Shown: positions 7,104-13,573 of the stretch, piece after piece
How positions within the stretch are numbered: position 1 is the stretch's first letter
Layout of the letters: every line of letters starts with the position of its first letter
Assembly: GCA_030040035.1 (NCBI GenBank)
Contig: JASHUJ010000207.1
Span: 1 to 14,584 of the forward strand
Source: Thermoplasmata archaeon
GTDB taxonomy: Archaea > Thermoplasmatota > Thermoplasmata > Lutacidiplasmatales > UBA184
Direction: 5' to 3'
DNA: 14,584 bases
Notes under the pieces: model-generated
Database searches by the model: none
The model's input: only the letters and a program-made list of their open reading frames with translations
What the model was told of the DNA's origin: nothing
Made by a program: the position numbers and the translations under genes

Positions 7104-7207
7104 GCAGGTGTAATCTAGTGGTAGGATGTCAGCCCTCCAAGCTGACCACCCGGGTTCGAATCGGAGGCGTCCGCAACGGCTCCCCCGCGAAGCTCCCGGC
7201 ACCTGCA
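7104..7207 (+). tRNA. tRNA-Gly(TCC) with a 33-nt intron in the T-loop
   Basis: The acceptor stem pairs perfectly over 7 bp (GCAGGTG 7104-7110 with CACCTGC 7200-7206), with discriminator A7207 and no encoded CCA. The D-arm is ATCT/GGAT around AGTGGTA. The anticodon stem is TCAGC (7129-7133) with GCTGA (7141-7145), and the loop CCTCCAA gives anticodon TCC at 7136-7138. The T-stem 5' strand is CCGGG (7150-7154), but its partner CCCGG appears only at 7195-7199. Removing 7161-7193 restores a perfect T-arm with loop TTCGAAT and a 71-nt mature tRNA. Position 33 is C instead of the near-universal U. The TATA box is at 7054. It would decode GGA and, by wobble, GGG. Confidence 0.88.
7161..7193 (+). other. 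Non-canonical archaeal tRNA intron at position 59/60 with a strict bulge-helix-bulge
   Basis: The boundary forms a textbook BHB. The exon T-stem CCGGG/CCCGG is the outer helix. Exon TTCG (7155-7158) pairs with intron CGAA (7188-7191) as the 4-bp central helix. The 3-nt bulges are AAT (7159-7161) and GCT (7192-7194). Cutting between the second and third bulge bases removes 7161-7193 and joins A59 to T60. The intron starts CGG and ends CCG next to the bulges, so an inner helix is also available. The TC present at both ends leaves three possible cut registers; only this one gives the complete BHB. Confidence 0.85.
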
Positions 7208-7210
7208 TCG

Positions 7211-7231
7211 TCCCGGCCGCGGGCGCCGGGA
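7211..7231. repeat. 7-bp perfect inverted repeat between the two tRNA genes
   Basis: TCCCGGC (7211-7217) and GCCGGGA (7225-7231) flank a 7-nt loop. The hairpin starts 4 nt after the tRNA-Gly discriminator base and ends 7 nt before the tRNA-Ser TATA element. No T-tract follows at once, so a classical terminator is not shown. It could mark a 3' trailer structure or be chance in GC-rich DNA. Confidence 0.4.
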
Positions 7232-7237
7232 CACAGG

Positions 7238-7245
7238 GTTTATTC
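7238..7245 (+). promoter_or_regulatory. TATA box for tRNA-Ser
   Basis: GTTTATTC is centred about 29 nt before the 5' end of tRNA-Ser at 7271, so transcription would start within a few bases of the mature end. Its presence indicates that the two tRNA genes are transcribed separately. Confidence 0.5.
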
Positions 7246-7270
7246 GGGTCAGCCCCGCTCGGGAAGGCTC

Positions 7271-7354
7271 GCTGAGGTAGCCTAGTCCGGCAAGGCGCCA
7301 GCCTTGAAAGCTGGTGGCGATCTCGCCACGGGAGTTCAAATCTCCCCCTCAGCG
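7271..7354 (+). tRNA. tRNA-Ser(TGA)
   Basis: The acceptor stem GCTGAGG (7271-7277) pairs with CCTCAGC (7347-7353), and G73 (7354) is the serine-type discriminator. The anticodon stem CCAGC/GCTGG encloses the loop CTTGAAA, giving anticodon TGA. A long class II variable arm (GGCGA..TCGCC type) and the T-arm GGGAG-TTCAAAT-CTCCC complete a standard serine tRNA. No intron and no encoded CCA are present. It is followed after 55 nt by mutS, which has its own TATA box. Confidence 0.95.
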
Positions 7355-7375
7355 TTCCGACCACTTCGCCGGGGC

Positions 7376-7383
7376 ATTATATG
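7376..7383 (+). promoter_or_regulatory. TATA box for the mutS-mutL-nuclease operon
   Basis: ATTATATG lies 22 nt after tRNA-Ser and is centred 30 nt before the chosen mutS ATG at 7410. The spacing supports that start and a leader of 0-4 nt. No ribosome binding site precedes the ATG. Confidence 0.6.
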
Positions 7384-7409
7384 CCGGGGTCCGGTCGGAC
7401 CACCGAGCG

Positions 7410-10028
7410 ATGCCGGACGCCAGCGCGACGACCCCGATGCTCGAGCAGTACGAGGGGGTACGATCGCAGTATCCGGGGCACCTGGTGCTCTTTCGGGTGG
7501 GCGACTTCTACGAGACGTTCGGGGAAGACGCCCGACTGCTCTCCCGCGAGCTCGACGTGGTGCTCACGGCGCGTTCCGCGGACGCGCGTGGACAGCGGAC
7601 GCCGATGGCCGGAGTGCCCCATCACGCCGTGGAGACGTACCTCGGACGCCTGATCGCGAAGGGCCACAAGGTGGTGATCTGCGATCAGGTCGAGGACCCC
7701 CGGTTCGCGAAGGGGCTGGTGCGCCGCGAGGTCACCCGCATCGTCACCCCGGGGACCGTCGTCGACGACCGGATCCTCGGGGGTCCGGATCACAGCTTCC
7801 TCGCGAGCGTGACGCTCGATCCCGCCGGGTCGGGCGCCTTCGCGGCCGTGGACGTCACGACCGGGGAGTGGTTCCGGGGCACCGGCGACGGGCCCGGATG
7901 CGAGGGGTTGGTCTCGGCCCTGGCGCCGTTCGCGCCGCGAGAGATCCTCTGGGCCGTATCCGACCGCAGCGGACCGAGCCTTCCGGCGGCGCTCCGACGT
8001 GAGTTTCCGGCGGCGCGCCTCGAATCGGCCCCGCCCCCGGTCGGGCTCGCCGAGGTCCCGGAAGCGCTGCGCCCGGCTAGCGACTCCGTCGGGGAGATCG
8101 CGGACGCGGACCTCCGCCTCCTCGCCTACCTCCGGACGACCCAGCCCCGGCTCGTGCCGTACCTCGGCCTGCGTTCCCGGACGGGCGGCGGCCGTCGCTT
8201 GGTCTTGGACGCGAAGACGCTCCGCCATCTCGAGATCCTCCGCCCGATGAATCCGGACGATCCGAACGGCCCCACGCTGATCGGCACCTGGGACGAGACC
8301 GTCACCGCCCCCGGTCGGAGGACTCTCGCATTCTGGCTCGCCAATCCGCTCGCCGATCGCGCGGAGATCGTCGGCCGACAGGACGCGGTGGCGGCGCTCG
8401 TGGAGCGCGGCGCCGGGGTAGCGGAGCTGCGTGAGGCGCTCCGGCCGATCGCCGACCTCGCCCGCATCGCCACGCGGGTCGCGAGCCGTCGGGTACGGCC
8501 CCCGGAGCTCGGGCTCCTCCGCTCGAGCCTGGGCGCGGTCGACCGCGCGCGACAACGGCTGGGCGAGGGCCCGCTTCGGGGCACCCTTGCGGAGGTCGCC
8601 CGCACGCTCGAGATCTCACCGGCGCTCGAAGCGTTGCTCCGATCGGCGCTTCCCGACTCGCTCCCGTCCGGAGAGGATTGGAGCGAGATGCTCCGGGAGG
8701 GCCACGCGCCCGAGGTCGACCGGTGGCGCGCGGCGGAGCGAACGGCCCTCGGGGAGCTCGCGGAGCTCGAGCGCGCGGAGCAGACCGCCTCGGGGATCCG
8801 GACGCTCAAGATCGGGTACAACCAGGTCTTCGGATACTATTTCGAGGTCACGCGACCCCACGTCGCGAGGGTTCCTCCCCACTTCCGCCGACGTCAGACC
8901 GTCGCGCAGGCCGAGCGGTACACGTCCGATCAGCTCGAGGAGCTCGAGCGGCGCCTGTTGGAAGCCCGCGAGGGCGGCCGTGCCGCGGCCCTCGCCAGCT
9001 GGGAGGAACTCCTCGTCGCGGTCGAGCGCGAGGCGGCGAGCCTCTACCGGCTCGGCCGCGCGGTGGGGGAGCTGGACGTCGTGCTCACGTTCGCTCACCT
9101 GGCCGCGACGCGCGGCTACGTGCGTCCGACCGTCGACGAGACGTCCGAGATCATCCTGCGCGACGCCCGGCACCCGGTGCTCGACCGGGCCCTCGGCGAG
9201 GCATTCGTCCCGAACGACACGGACCTCGACGTCGCCGCCCGTCGACTGCTCGTGCTGACCGGGCCGAACATGGCCGGGAAGTCGACGTACATGCGCCAGG
9301 TCGGCCTGCTCGTGGTGCTCGCGCAGGCCGGCTCGTACGTGCCGGCCCGCTTCGCCCGCATCGGGCTCGTCGACCGGTTGTTCACCCGGATGGGCTTCAC
9401 GGACGAGATCGGTCGCGGGAAATCGAGCTTCATGGTCGAGATGACCGAGGTCGCCGAGATCCTTCGGGGCGTCGACGAGCGCTCGCTCGTCCTGCTCGAC
9501 GAGGTGGGTCGCGGGACGAGCACCTACGACGGGCTCGCGATCGCGTGGGCGACGCTCAAGCACCTCCACGACCGCGCTCGCTGCCGGTGCATCCTGGCGA
9601 CCCACTTCCACCAGCTGACCGACCTCATCGGTTCGCTCCCGGCGGCCCAGAACGCCCACCTGGCGGTGGCCGATCGGCCGGACGGGATCGTCTTCCTGCA
9701 CCGGCTCGTGCCCGGGGCGACCGACCAGAGCTACGGACTCCACGTCGCCCATCTCGCCGGAGTTCCGGACGACGTCCTCGCCGAGGCGGACCGCCTCCTC
9801 CGCCGACTGGAGGCCGAGGGCCCGCGCCTCCCCGCCAAGGGCCCGCGGCGCGCCGCCCGCTACACGCAGGCGATCCTCCTGCCCGCCGAGGACGGCGAAT
9901 CGGGCGCGCTGCGCGAAGAGCTCGCGCGGATCGATGTGGACCGCCTGCAGCCCGAGGAGGCCGCGGCGAAGCTGCGCGAACTGCACCGTCGCGTCGCGCG
10001 CGGGGATCCCGCCGGGACCGAGCGGTGA
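7410..10028 (+). CDS. mutS: DNA mismatch repair ATPase MutS
   Basis: MutS recognises mismatches and small loops, then becomes an ATP-bound sliding clamp that recruits MutL. The 872 residues match full-length MutS1. The mismatch-wedge motif F-Y-E lies at 33-35 (GDFYETFGED) in domain I. The lever/clamp region contains IKIGYN-type LKIGYNQVFGYYFEV. The ABC-type ATPase has Walker A GPNMAGKS at 618-625 and Walker B LLDE with D697-E698, followed by GRGTSTYDG. The C-terminus keeps the helical dimerisation end (IDVDRLQPEEAAAKLRELH). The frame remains open upstream into tRNA-Ser, so the start is set by the TATA box at 7376; ATG 7437 is a less likely alternative. The stop TGA overlaps the mutL ATG by one base. 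MutS1 is bacterial-type and patchy in archaea, so ancient transfer is likely (inference). Confidence 0.97.
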   Translation: MPDASATTPMLEQYEGVRSQYPGHLVLFRVGDFYETFGEDARLLSRELDVVLTARSADARGQRTPMAGVPHHAVETYLGRLIAKGHKVVICDQVEDPRFAKGLVRREVTRIVTPGTVVDDRILGGPDHSFLASVTLDPAGSGAFAAVDVTTGEWFRGTGDGPGCEGLVSALAPFAPREILWAVSDRSGPSLPAALRREFPAARLESAPPPVGLAEVPEALRPASDSVGEIADADLRLLAYLRTTQPRLVPYLGLRSRTGGGRRLVLDAKTLRHLEILRPMNPDDPNGPTLIGTWDETVTAPGRRTLAFWLANPLADRAEIVGRQDAVAALVERGAGVAELREALRPIADLARIATRVASRRVRPPELGLLRSSLGAVDRARQRLGEGPLRGTLAEVARTLEISPALEALLRSALPDSLPSGEDWSEMLREGHAPEVDRWRAAERTALGELAELERAEQTASGIRTLKIGYNQVFGYYFEVTRPHVARVPPHFRRRQTVAQAERYTSDQLEELERRLLEAREGGRAAALASWEELLVAVEREAASLYRLGRAVGELDVVLTFAHLAATRGYVRPTVDETSEIILRDARHPVLDRALGEAFVPNDTDLDVAARRLLVLTGPNMAGKSTYMRQVGLLVVLAQAGSYVPARFARIGLVDRLFTRMGFTDEIGRGKSSFMVEMTEVAEILRGVDERSLVLLDEVGRGTSTYDGLAIAWATLKHLHDRARCRCILATHFHQLTDLIGSLPAAQNAHLAVADRPDGIVFLHRLVPGATDQSYGLHVAHLAGVPDDVLAEADRLLRRLEAEGPRLPAKGPRRAARYTQAILLPAEDGESGALREELARIDVDRLQPEEAAAKLRELHRRVARGDPAGTER

Positions 10029-11818
10029 TGGAGCGATCCGTCGCCGCCGGACGTCGCCCCATCCAGCGGCTGGATCCGACCACGATCGAACGGATCGCCG
10101 CCGGCGAGGTCGTCGAGCGGCCCGCCTCGGTCGTCAAGGAACTGCTCGAGAACGCGCTCGACGCCGGGGCGAGCGCGATCACGGTCCGGCTCGCGAACGG
10201 GGGACTGGATCGGATCGAGGTGGCGGACAACGGCGGCGGGATACCGCCCGACGAGCTCGAGCTGGCGGTCGAGCGCCACGCGACGAGCAAGATCGCGCCC
10301 GAGGGCCCGATCGAGCTCGGGACGACGCTCGGCTTTCGCGGCGAGGCGCTCGCCGCCATCGCGACGGTCGCCCGCTTCACCCTGACCTCCCGAGCCGCGG
10401 AGCGCGACGCGGCGGAGTCGATCCGCGTGGACGGGGGGACTCGCGGAGCCCGGTCTCTCGCGGGCCGCGCGCCCGGCACGACCGTCGAGGTGCGGGACCT
10501 TTTCTACAATACGCCGGCGCGGCGCAAGTTCCTCCGAAGCCCCGCGGCCGAGCAGGTCGAGATCGCTCGCACCGTCGAGCGGGTCTACCTCGCCCATCCC
10601 TCGGTCGCGGTGGAACTGATCGCCGACGGCCAGCGGCTCGGCACGTACCCGGCCGCCCCCGAACTGGCCGATGCGGCGTCGCGGGTCCTCGGCCCGGAAT
10701 TCCGGCGCGGCTCGTTTCGCGTGGAGGGCCCGGTGCCCGGGGGGCGGGTCGAGGGGTATCTCGGGCGGCCGGCGCTCGCCGCCTCGTCCTCGCGATCGCT
10801 GTATCTCGCGGTGAACGGACGGGCGATCGAGGCCCGTGCGATCCAGCAGTCGGTCCGCGCGGCGTTCGGGGATTACCTCCCTCGGGCCCGGTTCCCGATC
10901 GGCGTCCTCCATCTCGAGCTCGGATCCGCCGACGTCGACGCGAACGTGCATCCCACGAAACGGGAAGTGCGGTTCGCGCGCCCCTCGGAGATCGCCGAGG
11001 CGGTCCGCCTTCGCGTGCGGGCGGGCCTCGTCGCGGGGCCGCAGGTGGCGGAACTCTCGGACGCCGTGCTCGCGCCCCGATCGGCCACCCTCCCCGCGTC
11101 ACGATCCCTCCCTCCGTCCGGCGATTCCGAAGCCGGGGCCGTCGCGGGGAGCGCAAGCGGCCGAGCTCGGTTCCAACAGCAGACCCTCGCCGGCCGCCCT
11201 CCGGAGAGCGCAAGCCCCTCCGTGGCGGGCGTCCGCGGTCACCCTCGGCTCGTCCTCTACGGGTGCCTGCAATCGCTCTACTGGATCGCCGAGGGCGACG
11301 AGGGTCTCGTCCTCGTGGACCAGCACGCGGCGAGCGAGCGCGTGCTGTTCGAAGGCCTGCGGAAGGACCGGCCGGTGACCCGCCAGTCGCTCGTCGCACC
11401 GGTTCCGCTGCGGCTCACCGGCGCGCAGGAGGCCACGCTCGCCGCGCACGGAGCCGACCTCCATCGGGCGGGCTTCGAAGTCGCCCCGTTCGGACCCGGC
11501 GTCCAGGCGGTCCGGACAGTGCCCTCGTTCGGGGGCCGGCGCGCCCAACCGGGCGCCGTGGTGGAGCTGCTCGACGAGCTCGCCGCCGGCGGCCGCCCGA
11601 CGCAACCGGACGGGCTGGTCGAGCGAACGGCGGCGTCGCTCGCCTGCCATGCCGCGATCCGCGCCGGCGACTCGGTCCCGCCGGCGGAATTCGCCCGCGT
11701 GCTCGACGCGCTCTACGCGCTGGCCGAACCGGCCTACTCCTGCCCCCACGGCCGTCCGATCCTCCTTCAGATCCCGCGGAGCCGGCTCGATCGGTGGTTC
11801 CTGCGGAGCGGGCCGTGA
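10028..11818 (+). CDS. mutL: DNA mismatch repair protein MutL, nicking-endonuclease type
   Basis: MutL couples mismatch recognition by MutS to strand removal. The 596-residue protein has the GHKL ATPase signatures E41-N42 in KELLEN, DNGGGI (67-72), HATSKI (84-89) and GFRGEAL (102-108), then the transducer domain to about 330 (NVHPTKREVRF). A Pro/Ser/Ala-rich linker of about 45 residues leads to the dimerisation domain. That domain holds the endonuclease motif DQHA-x2-E-x4-E exactly (D431, H433, E437, E442), plus ACHAA (539-543) and CPHGRP (572-577), the other metal-site motifs. It should therefore nick DNA itself, as in bacteria that lack MutH. The ATG overlaps the mutS stop (TGATG), and its own TGA overlaps the next gene's GTG, so all three are translationally coupled. 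Confidence 0.97.
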   Translation: MERSVAAGRRPIQRLDPTTIERIAAGEVVERPASVVKELLENALDAGASAITVRLANGGLDRIEVADNGGGIPPDELELAVERHATSKIAPEGPIELGTTLGFRGEALAAIATVARFTLTSRAAERDAAESIRVDGGTRGARSLAGRAPGTTVEVRDLFYNTPARRKFLRSPAAEQVEIARTVERVYLAHPSVAVELIADGQRLGTYPAAPELADAASRVLGPEFRRGSFRVEGPVPGGRVEGYLGRPALAASSSRSLYLAVNGRAIEARAIQQSVRAAFGDYLPRARFPIGVLHLELGSADVDANVHPTKREVRFARPSEIAEAVRLRVRAGLVAGPQVAELSDAVLAPRSATLPASRSLPPSGDSEAGAVAGSASGRARFQQQTLAGRPPESASPSVAGVRGHPRLVLYGCLQSLYWIAEGDEGLVLVDQHAASERVLFEGLRKDRPVTRQSLVAPVPLRLTGAQEATLAAHGADLHRAGFEVAPFGPGVQAVRTVPSFGGRRAQPGAVVELLDELAAGGRPTQPDGLVERTAASLACHAAIRAGDSVPPAEFARVLDALYALAEPAYSCPHGRPILLQIPRSRLDRWFLRSGP

Positions 11819-12375
11819 GTCGGGCCCCCCGCAGCTCGGCGACGCTCGAGCCCGAGCGAGTGCTCGTCCGAACGGTCGCGGACCACCTGACCGCCGTCGG
11901 CTACCGTACGCTCATCGACCCGGACGGTACCGACTACTTCGACCTCGTCGCCCGCCGGGGCTCCGAGATCGGGCTCGTCGAGGTGAAGGTGCGCGACGCC
12001 CGGGCGGTGCTCGCCCAGGCGCTGCGCCGCCGGGGCTGGGGCGACTGGAACGCGGTGGCGCTCGGTTCGGAGCGCTCCGCGATGCGGCTCGCCGAGCGCA
12101 CCCGAGGCACCCGGGCCGAATCCGTCGGGATCTGGTGCCTCGTCGGCGGCGCGGTGCGGGTCGTACGGCCGGCCGCGCGATGGGTCGCCGCGCCGGAATC
12201 CGATCCCTACGCGTCGCTGCGCGAACGCTTCCGACGCTGGCTCGATCTGGTCGAGGAGGTCGGCGGGGGATCCGCGGTCCGATGGAGCGGCGTTCCGGGT
12301 GCGGTGCGACGTGCCTCGGGCGGCCGGGCGTTCGCCGAGTGGCGGCTCGACGAGCCGGGCGCCCCGAAGTCCTAG
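11815..12375 (+). CDS. PD-(D/E)XK nuclease-like protein coupled to mutSL
   Basis: This 186-residue protein is not recognised by name. Its N-terminal two thirds fit the PD-(D/E)XK nuclease core: helix with E12/E14 (LEPERVLVRTVADHL), then YFDLVARRG with D43, then the strand GLVEVKV with E56-x-K58. A helix (AVLAQALRRRG) and later strands WNAVALGS and ESVGIWCLV follow. The remaining 60 residues are Arg/Trp-rich and may bind DNA. It starts at GTG 11815 inside the mutL stop (GTGA, 4-nt overlap), so it is made from the same mRNA. The context suggests a DNA repair or recombination nuclease, or a mismatch-repair accessory. Its stop TAG shares a CTAG palindrome with the stop of the converging gene. The catalytic core is visible; substrate and role are inferred. 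Confidence 0.8.
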   Translation: MSRAPRSSATLEPERVLVRTVADHLTAVGYRTLIDPDGTDYFDLVARRGSEIGLVEVKVRDARAVLAQALRRRGWGDWNAVALGSERSAMRLAERTRGTRAESVGIWCLVGGAVRVVRPAARWVAAPESDPYASLRERFRRWLDLVEEVGGGSAVRWSGVPGAVRRASGGRAFAEWRLDEPGAPKS

Positions 12376-13520
12376 CGGTGGAGCGCGGCGATCCCCCGGT
12401 CGATCGTCGCGAGGAGGCGCTCGGGCAGGTACGCCTCTGCGGCGGCGCTGGCGCGTCCGGCCAGGTCGCGGACGAGCGCGGGGTCGGCGAAGAGCTCGGC
12501 CAGGGTCGACGCAAGATCCCCGGGATCGTCCGAGGGCGCGAGCGCGATCGCGCCCTCGGGCGGGACCGGTAGGTGCACGGACGGCACGGCCGTTACGGCG
12601 CATCCCGCGCGCATCGCCCCGACGAGCATCGGATCGAATCCGTCGGAGCCCCCCGCGAACAGCCCTACGTTCGCCGCGGCGAGCGCGAGGCCGAAGGAAG
12701 GGGCGTCCCGGCGGGGTACGCTGATCACGCCGGGATCGGGGGGCGCGGTCGTGCCCACGACGACGAGGCGGGCGCCCGGGAACAATGGGCGGATCCGGCG
12801 GAACGTCTCGCGGGCCCGGTTCACGGTCGGCGAGTCCGGCCGGTCCTCGGGAGCCGGCGTCACGGCGACCGGGACGTCGCGCGGGAGGTCGAGGGCGCCG
12901 CGCGCCGCGTCCCGCGACTCCGGCCGGGGGAGCACCGCGACGGGCGGGGCCGCGTAGCCGATCCGACCGTTTGGGAACGCATACTCCTGGCTCAGGGCGG
13001 CGGGCAACCGCGGATCGTCGGCGAGCAGCAGGTCCGCCTCGGCGAGGGCGGCGCGCTCCAGCCGCCGGACGTTGCGGCGATCGCGCCAGGTGTCGAACCG
13101 GTCGACCCAGCCCGAGCGCCCGGGCGTCCGGCGCTCGCGGTCGAACGCGTGGAGCTCGATCGAACGGACGAAGGCGACGAGCGGGGGCGCCCCGGCGGAC
13201 CGCCCCGGGGCATCGAGCGATCCCAAGCCGGACGGGTCCCGGACGATCAGATCGGCCGTGCGCCGGACCTGGTGGCCGGAGGAGGCGGCGTACGCCGCGT
13301 GTTCGACCGCGGCCCCGGGTCGGCGCCGCGGGATCGAGACCTCCACGCTGGTGATCCCGGTCGGAACCGTCCCGCCCTCCCCCCCGTCCGGGCGCAGGAC
13401 GCGGACATCGTCGCCGCGGGCCGCGTACGCGCCGGCGATCGCCCAAGCCGTCGCGGCGGGATCGTACGGGTCCGTGGGTGGCGGGCCCAACGCGATCACG
13501 TCGATCGTGCGGGGCGCCAT
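12372..13520 (-). CDS. GT-B glycosyltransferase-like protein with degenerate EX7E motif
   Basis: The 382-residue protein looks like a GT4-type (GT-B fold) transferase. An N-terminal Rossmann-like half begins IDVIALGPPPTDPYDPAAT and continues through ADLLLADD near 162-169. A C-terminal half begins near 216 with VPVAVTPAPEDRP, then ARLVVVGTT (250-258), NVGLFAGGSDGFDPMLVGAM (284-303) and a final helical stretch LAELFADPALVRDLAGRA. The GT4 signature E-x7-E appears as D293...G301, so both glutamates are changed. The N-terminal glycine loop is also weak. It may use another mechanism or be non-catalytic. It starts at ATG 13520, 53 nt after the phosphatase-like gene, with a T5 run in between. No signal peptide or membrane helix is seen. 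Possible roles are lipid-linked glycan or envelope polysaccharide assembly (inference). Confidence 0.72.
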   Translation of the reverse strand: MAPRTIDVIALGPPPTDPYDPAATAWAIAGAYAARGDDVRVLRPDGGEGGTVPTGITSVEVSIPRRRPGAAVEHAAYAASSGHQVRRTADLIVRDPSGLGSLDAPGRSAGAPPLVAFVRSIELHAFDRERRTPGRSGWVDRFDTWRDRRNVRRLERAALAEADLLLADDPRLPAALSQEYAFPNGRIGYAAPPVAVLPRPESRDAARGALDLPRDVPVAVTPAPEDRPDSPTVNRARETFRRIRPLFPGARLVVVGTTAPPDPGVISVPRRDAPSFGLALAAANVGLFAGGSDGFDPMLVGAMRAGCAVTAVPSVHLPVPPEGAIALAPSDDPGDLASTLAELFADPALVRDLAGRASAAAEAYLPERLLATIDRGIAALHR

Positions 13521-13545
13521 CGGGGGCGTGGCAGTCGGTCGACCC

Positions 13546-13554
13546 CGAAAAACG
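13546..13554 (-). promoter_or_regulatory. T-rich patch between the phosphatase-like and glycosyltransferase-like genes
   Basis: On the minus strand the 53-nt gap contains ACGTTTTTC, centred 30 nt before the ATG at 13520. It could be a weak TATA-like element for the glycosyltransferase-like gene at the same spacing as other promoters here, or a T-tract terminator for the upstream gene. The sequence does not decide between them. Confidence 0.25.
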
Positions 13555-13573
13555 TTCTGTCGGACCGAGCCGC

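Noticed and set aside
7146..7199. tRNA-Gly read as a pseudogene with a broken T-arm
   Set aside because: The acceptor, D and anticodon stems are intact, and a full BHB intron accounts for the 33-nt insertion and restores a perfect T-arm.
7314..7409. MutS start inside tRNA-Ser, adding 32 residues
   Set aside because: It would begin within the tRNA gene and upstream of the mutS TATA box. The added residues match nothing in MutS, and ATG 7410 has correct promoter spacing.
8678..10027. Long N-terminal extension of MutL back into mutS
   Set aside because: The in-frame sequence is an Arg/Gly/Pro-rich shadow of mutS; the GHKL domain begins right after ATG 10028, which overlaps the mutS stop in the usual coupled way.
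9934..11814. Extension of the nuclease-like gene through mutL to make an 813-residue protein
   Set aside because: The upstream part is the mutL shadow frame with no domain; GTG 11815 in the GTGA overlap is the natural start.
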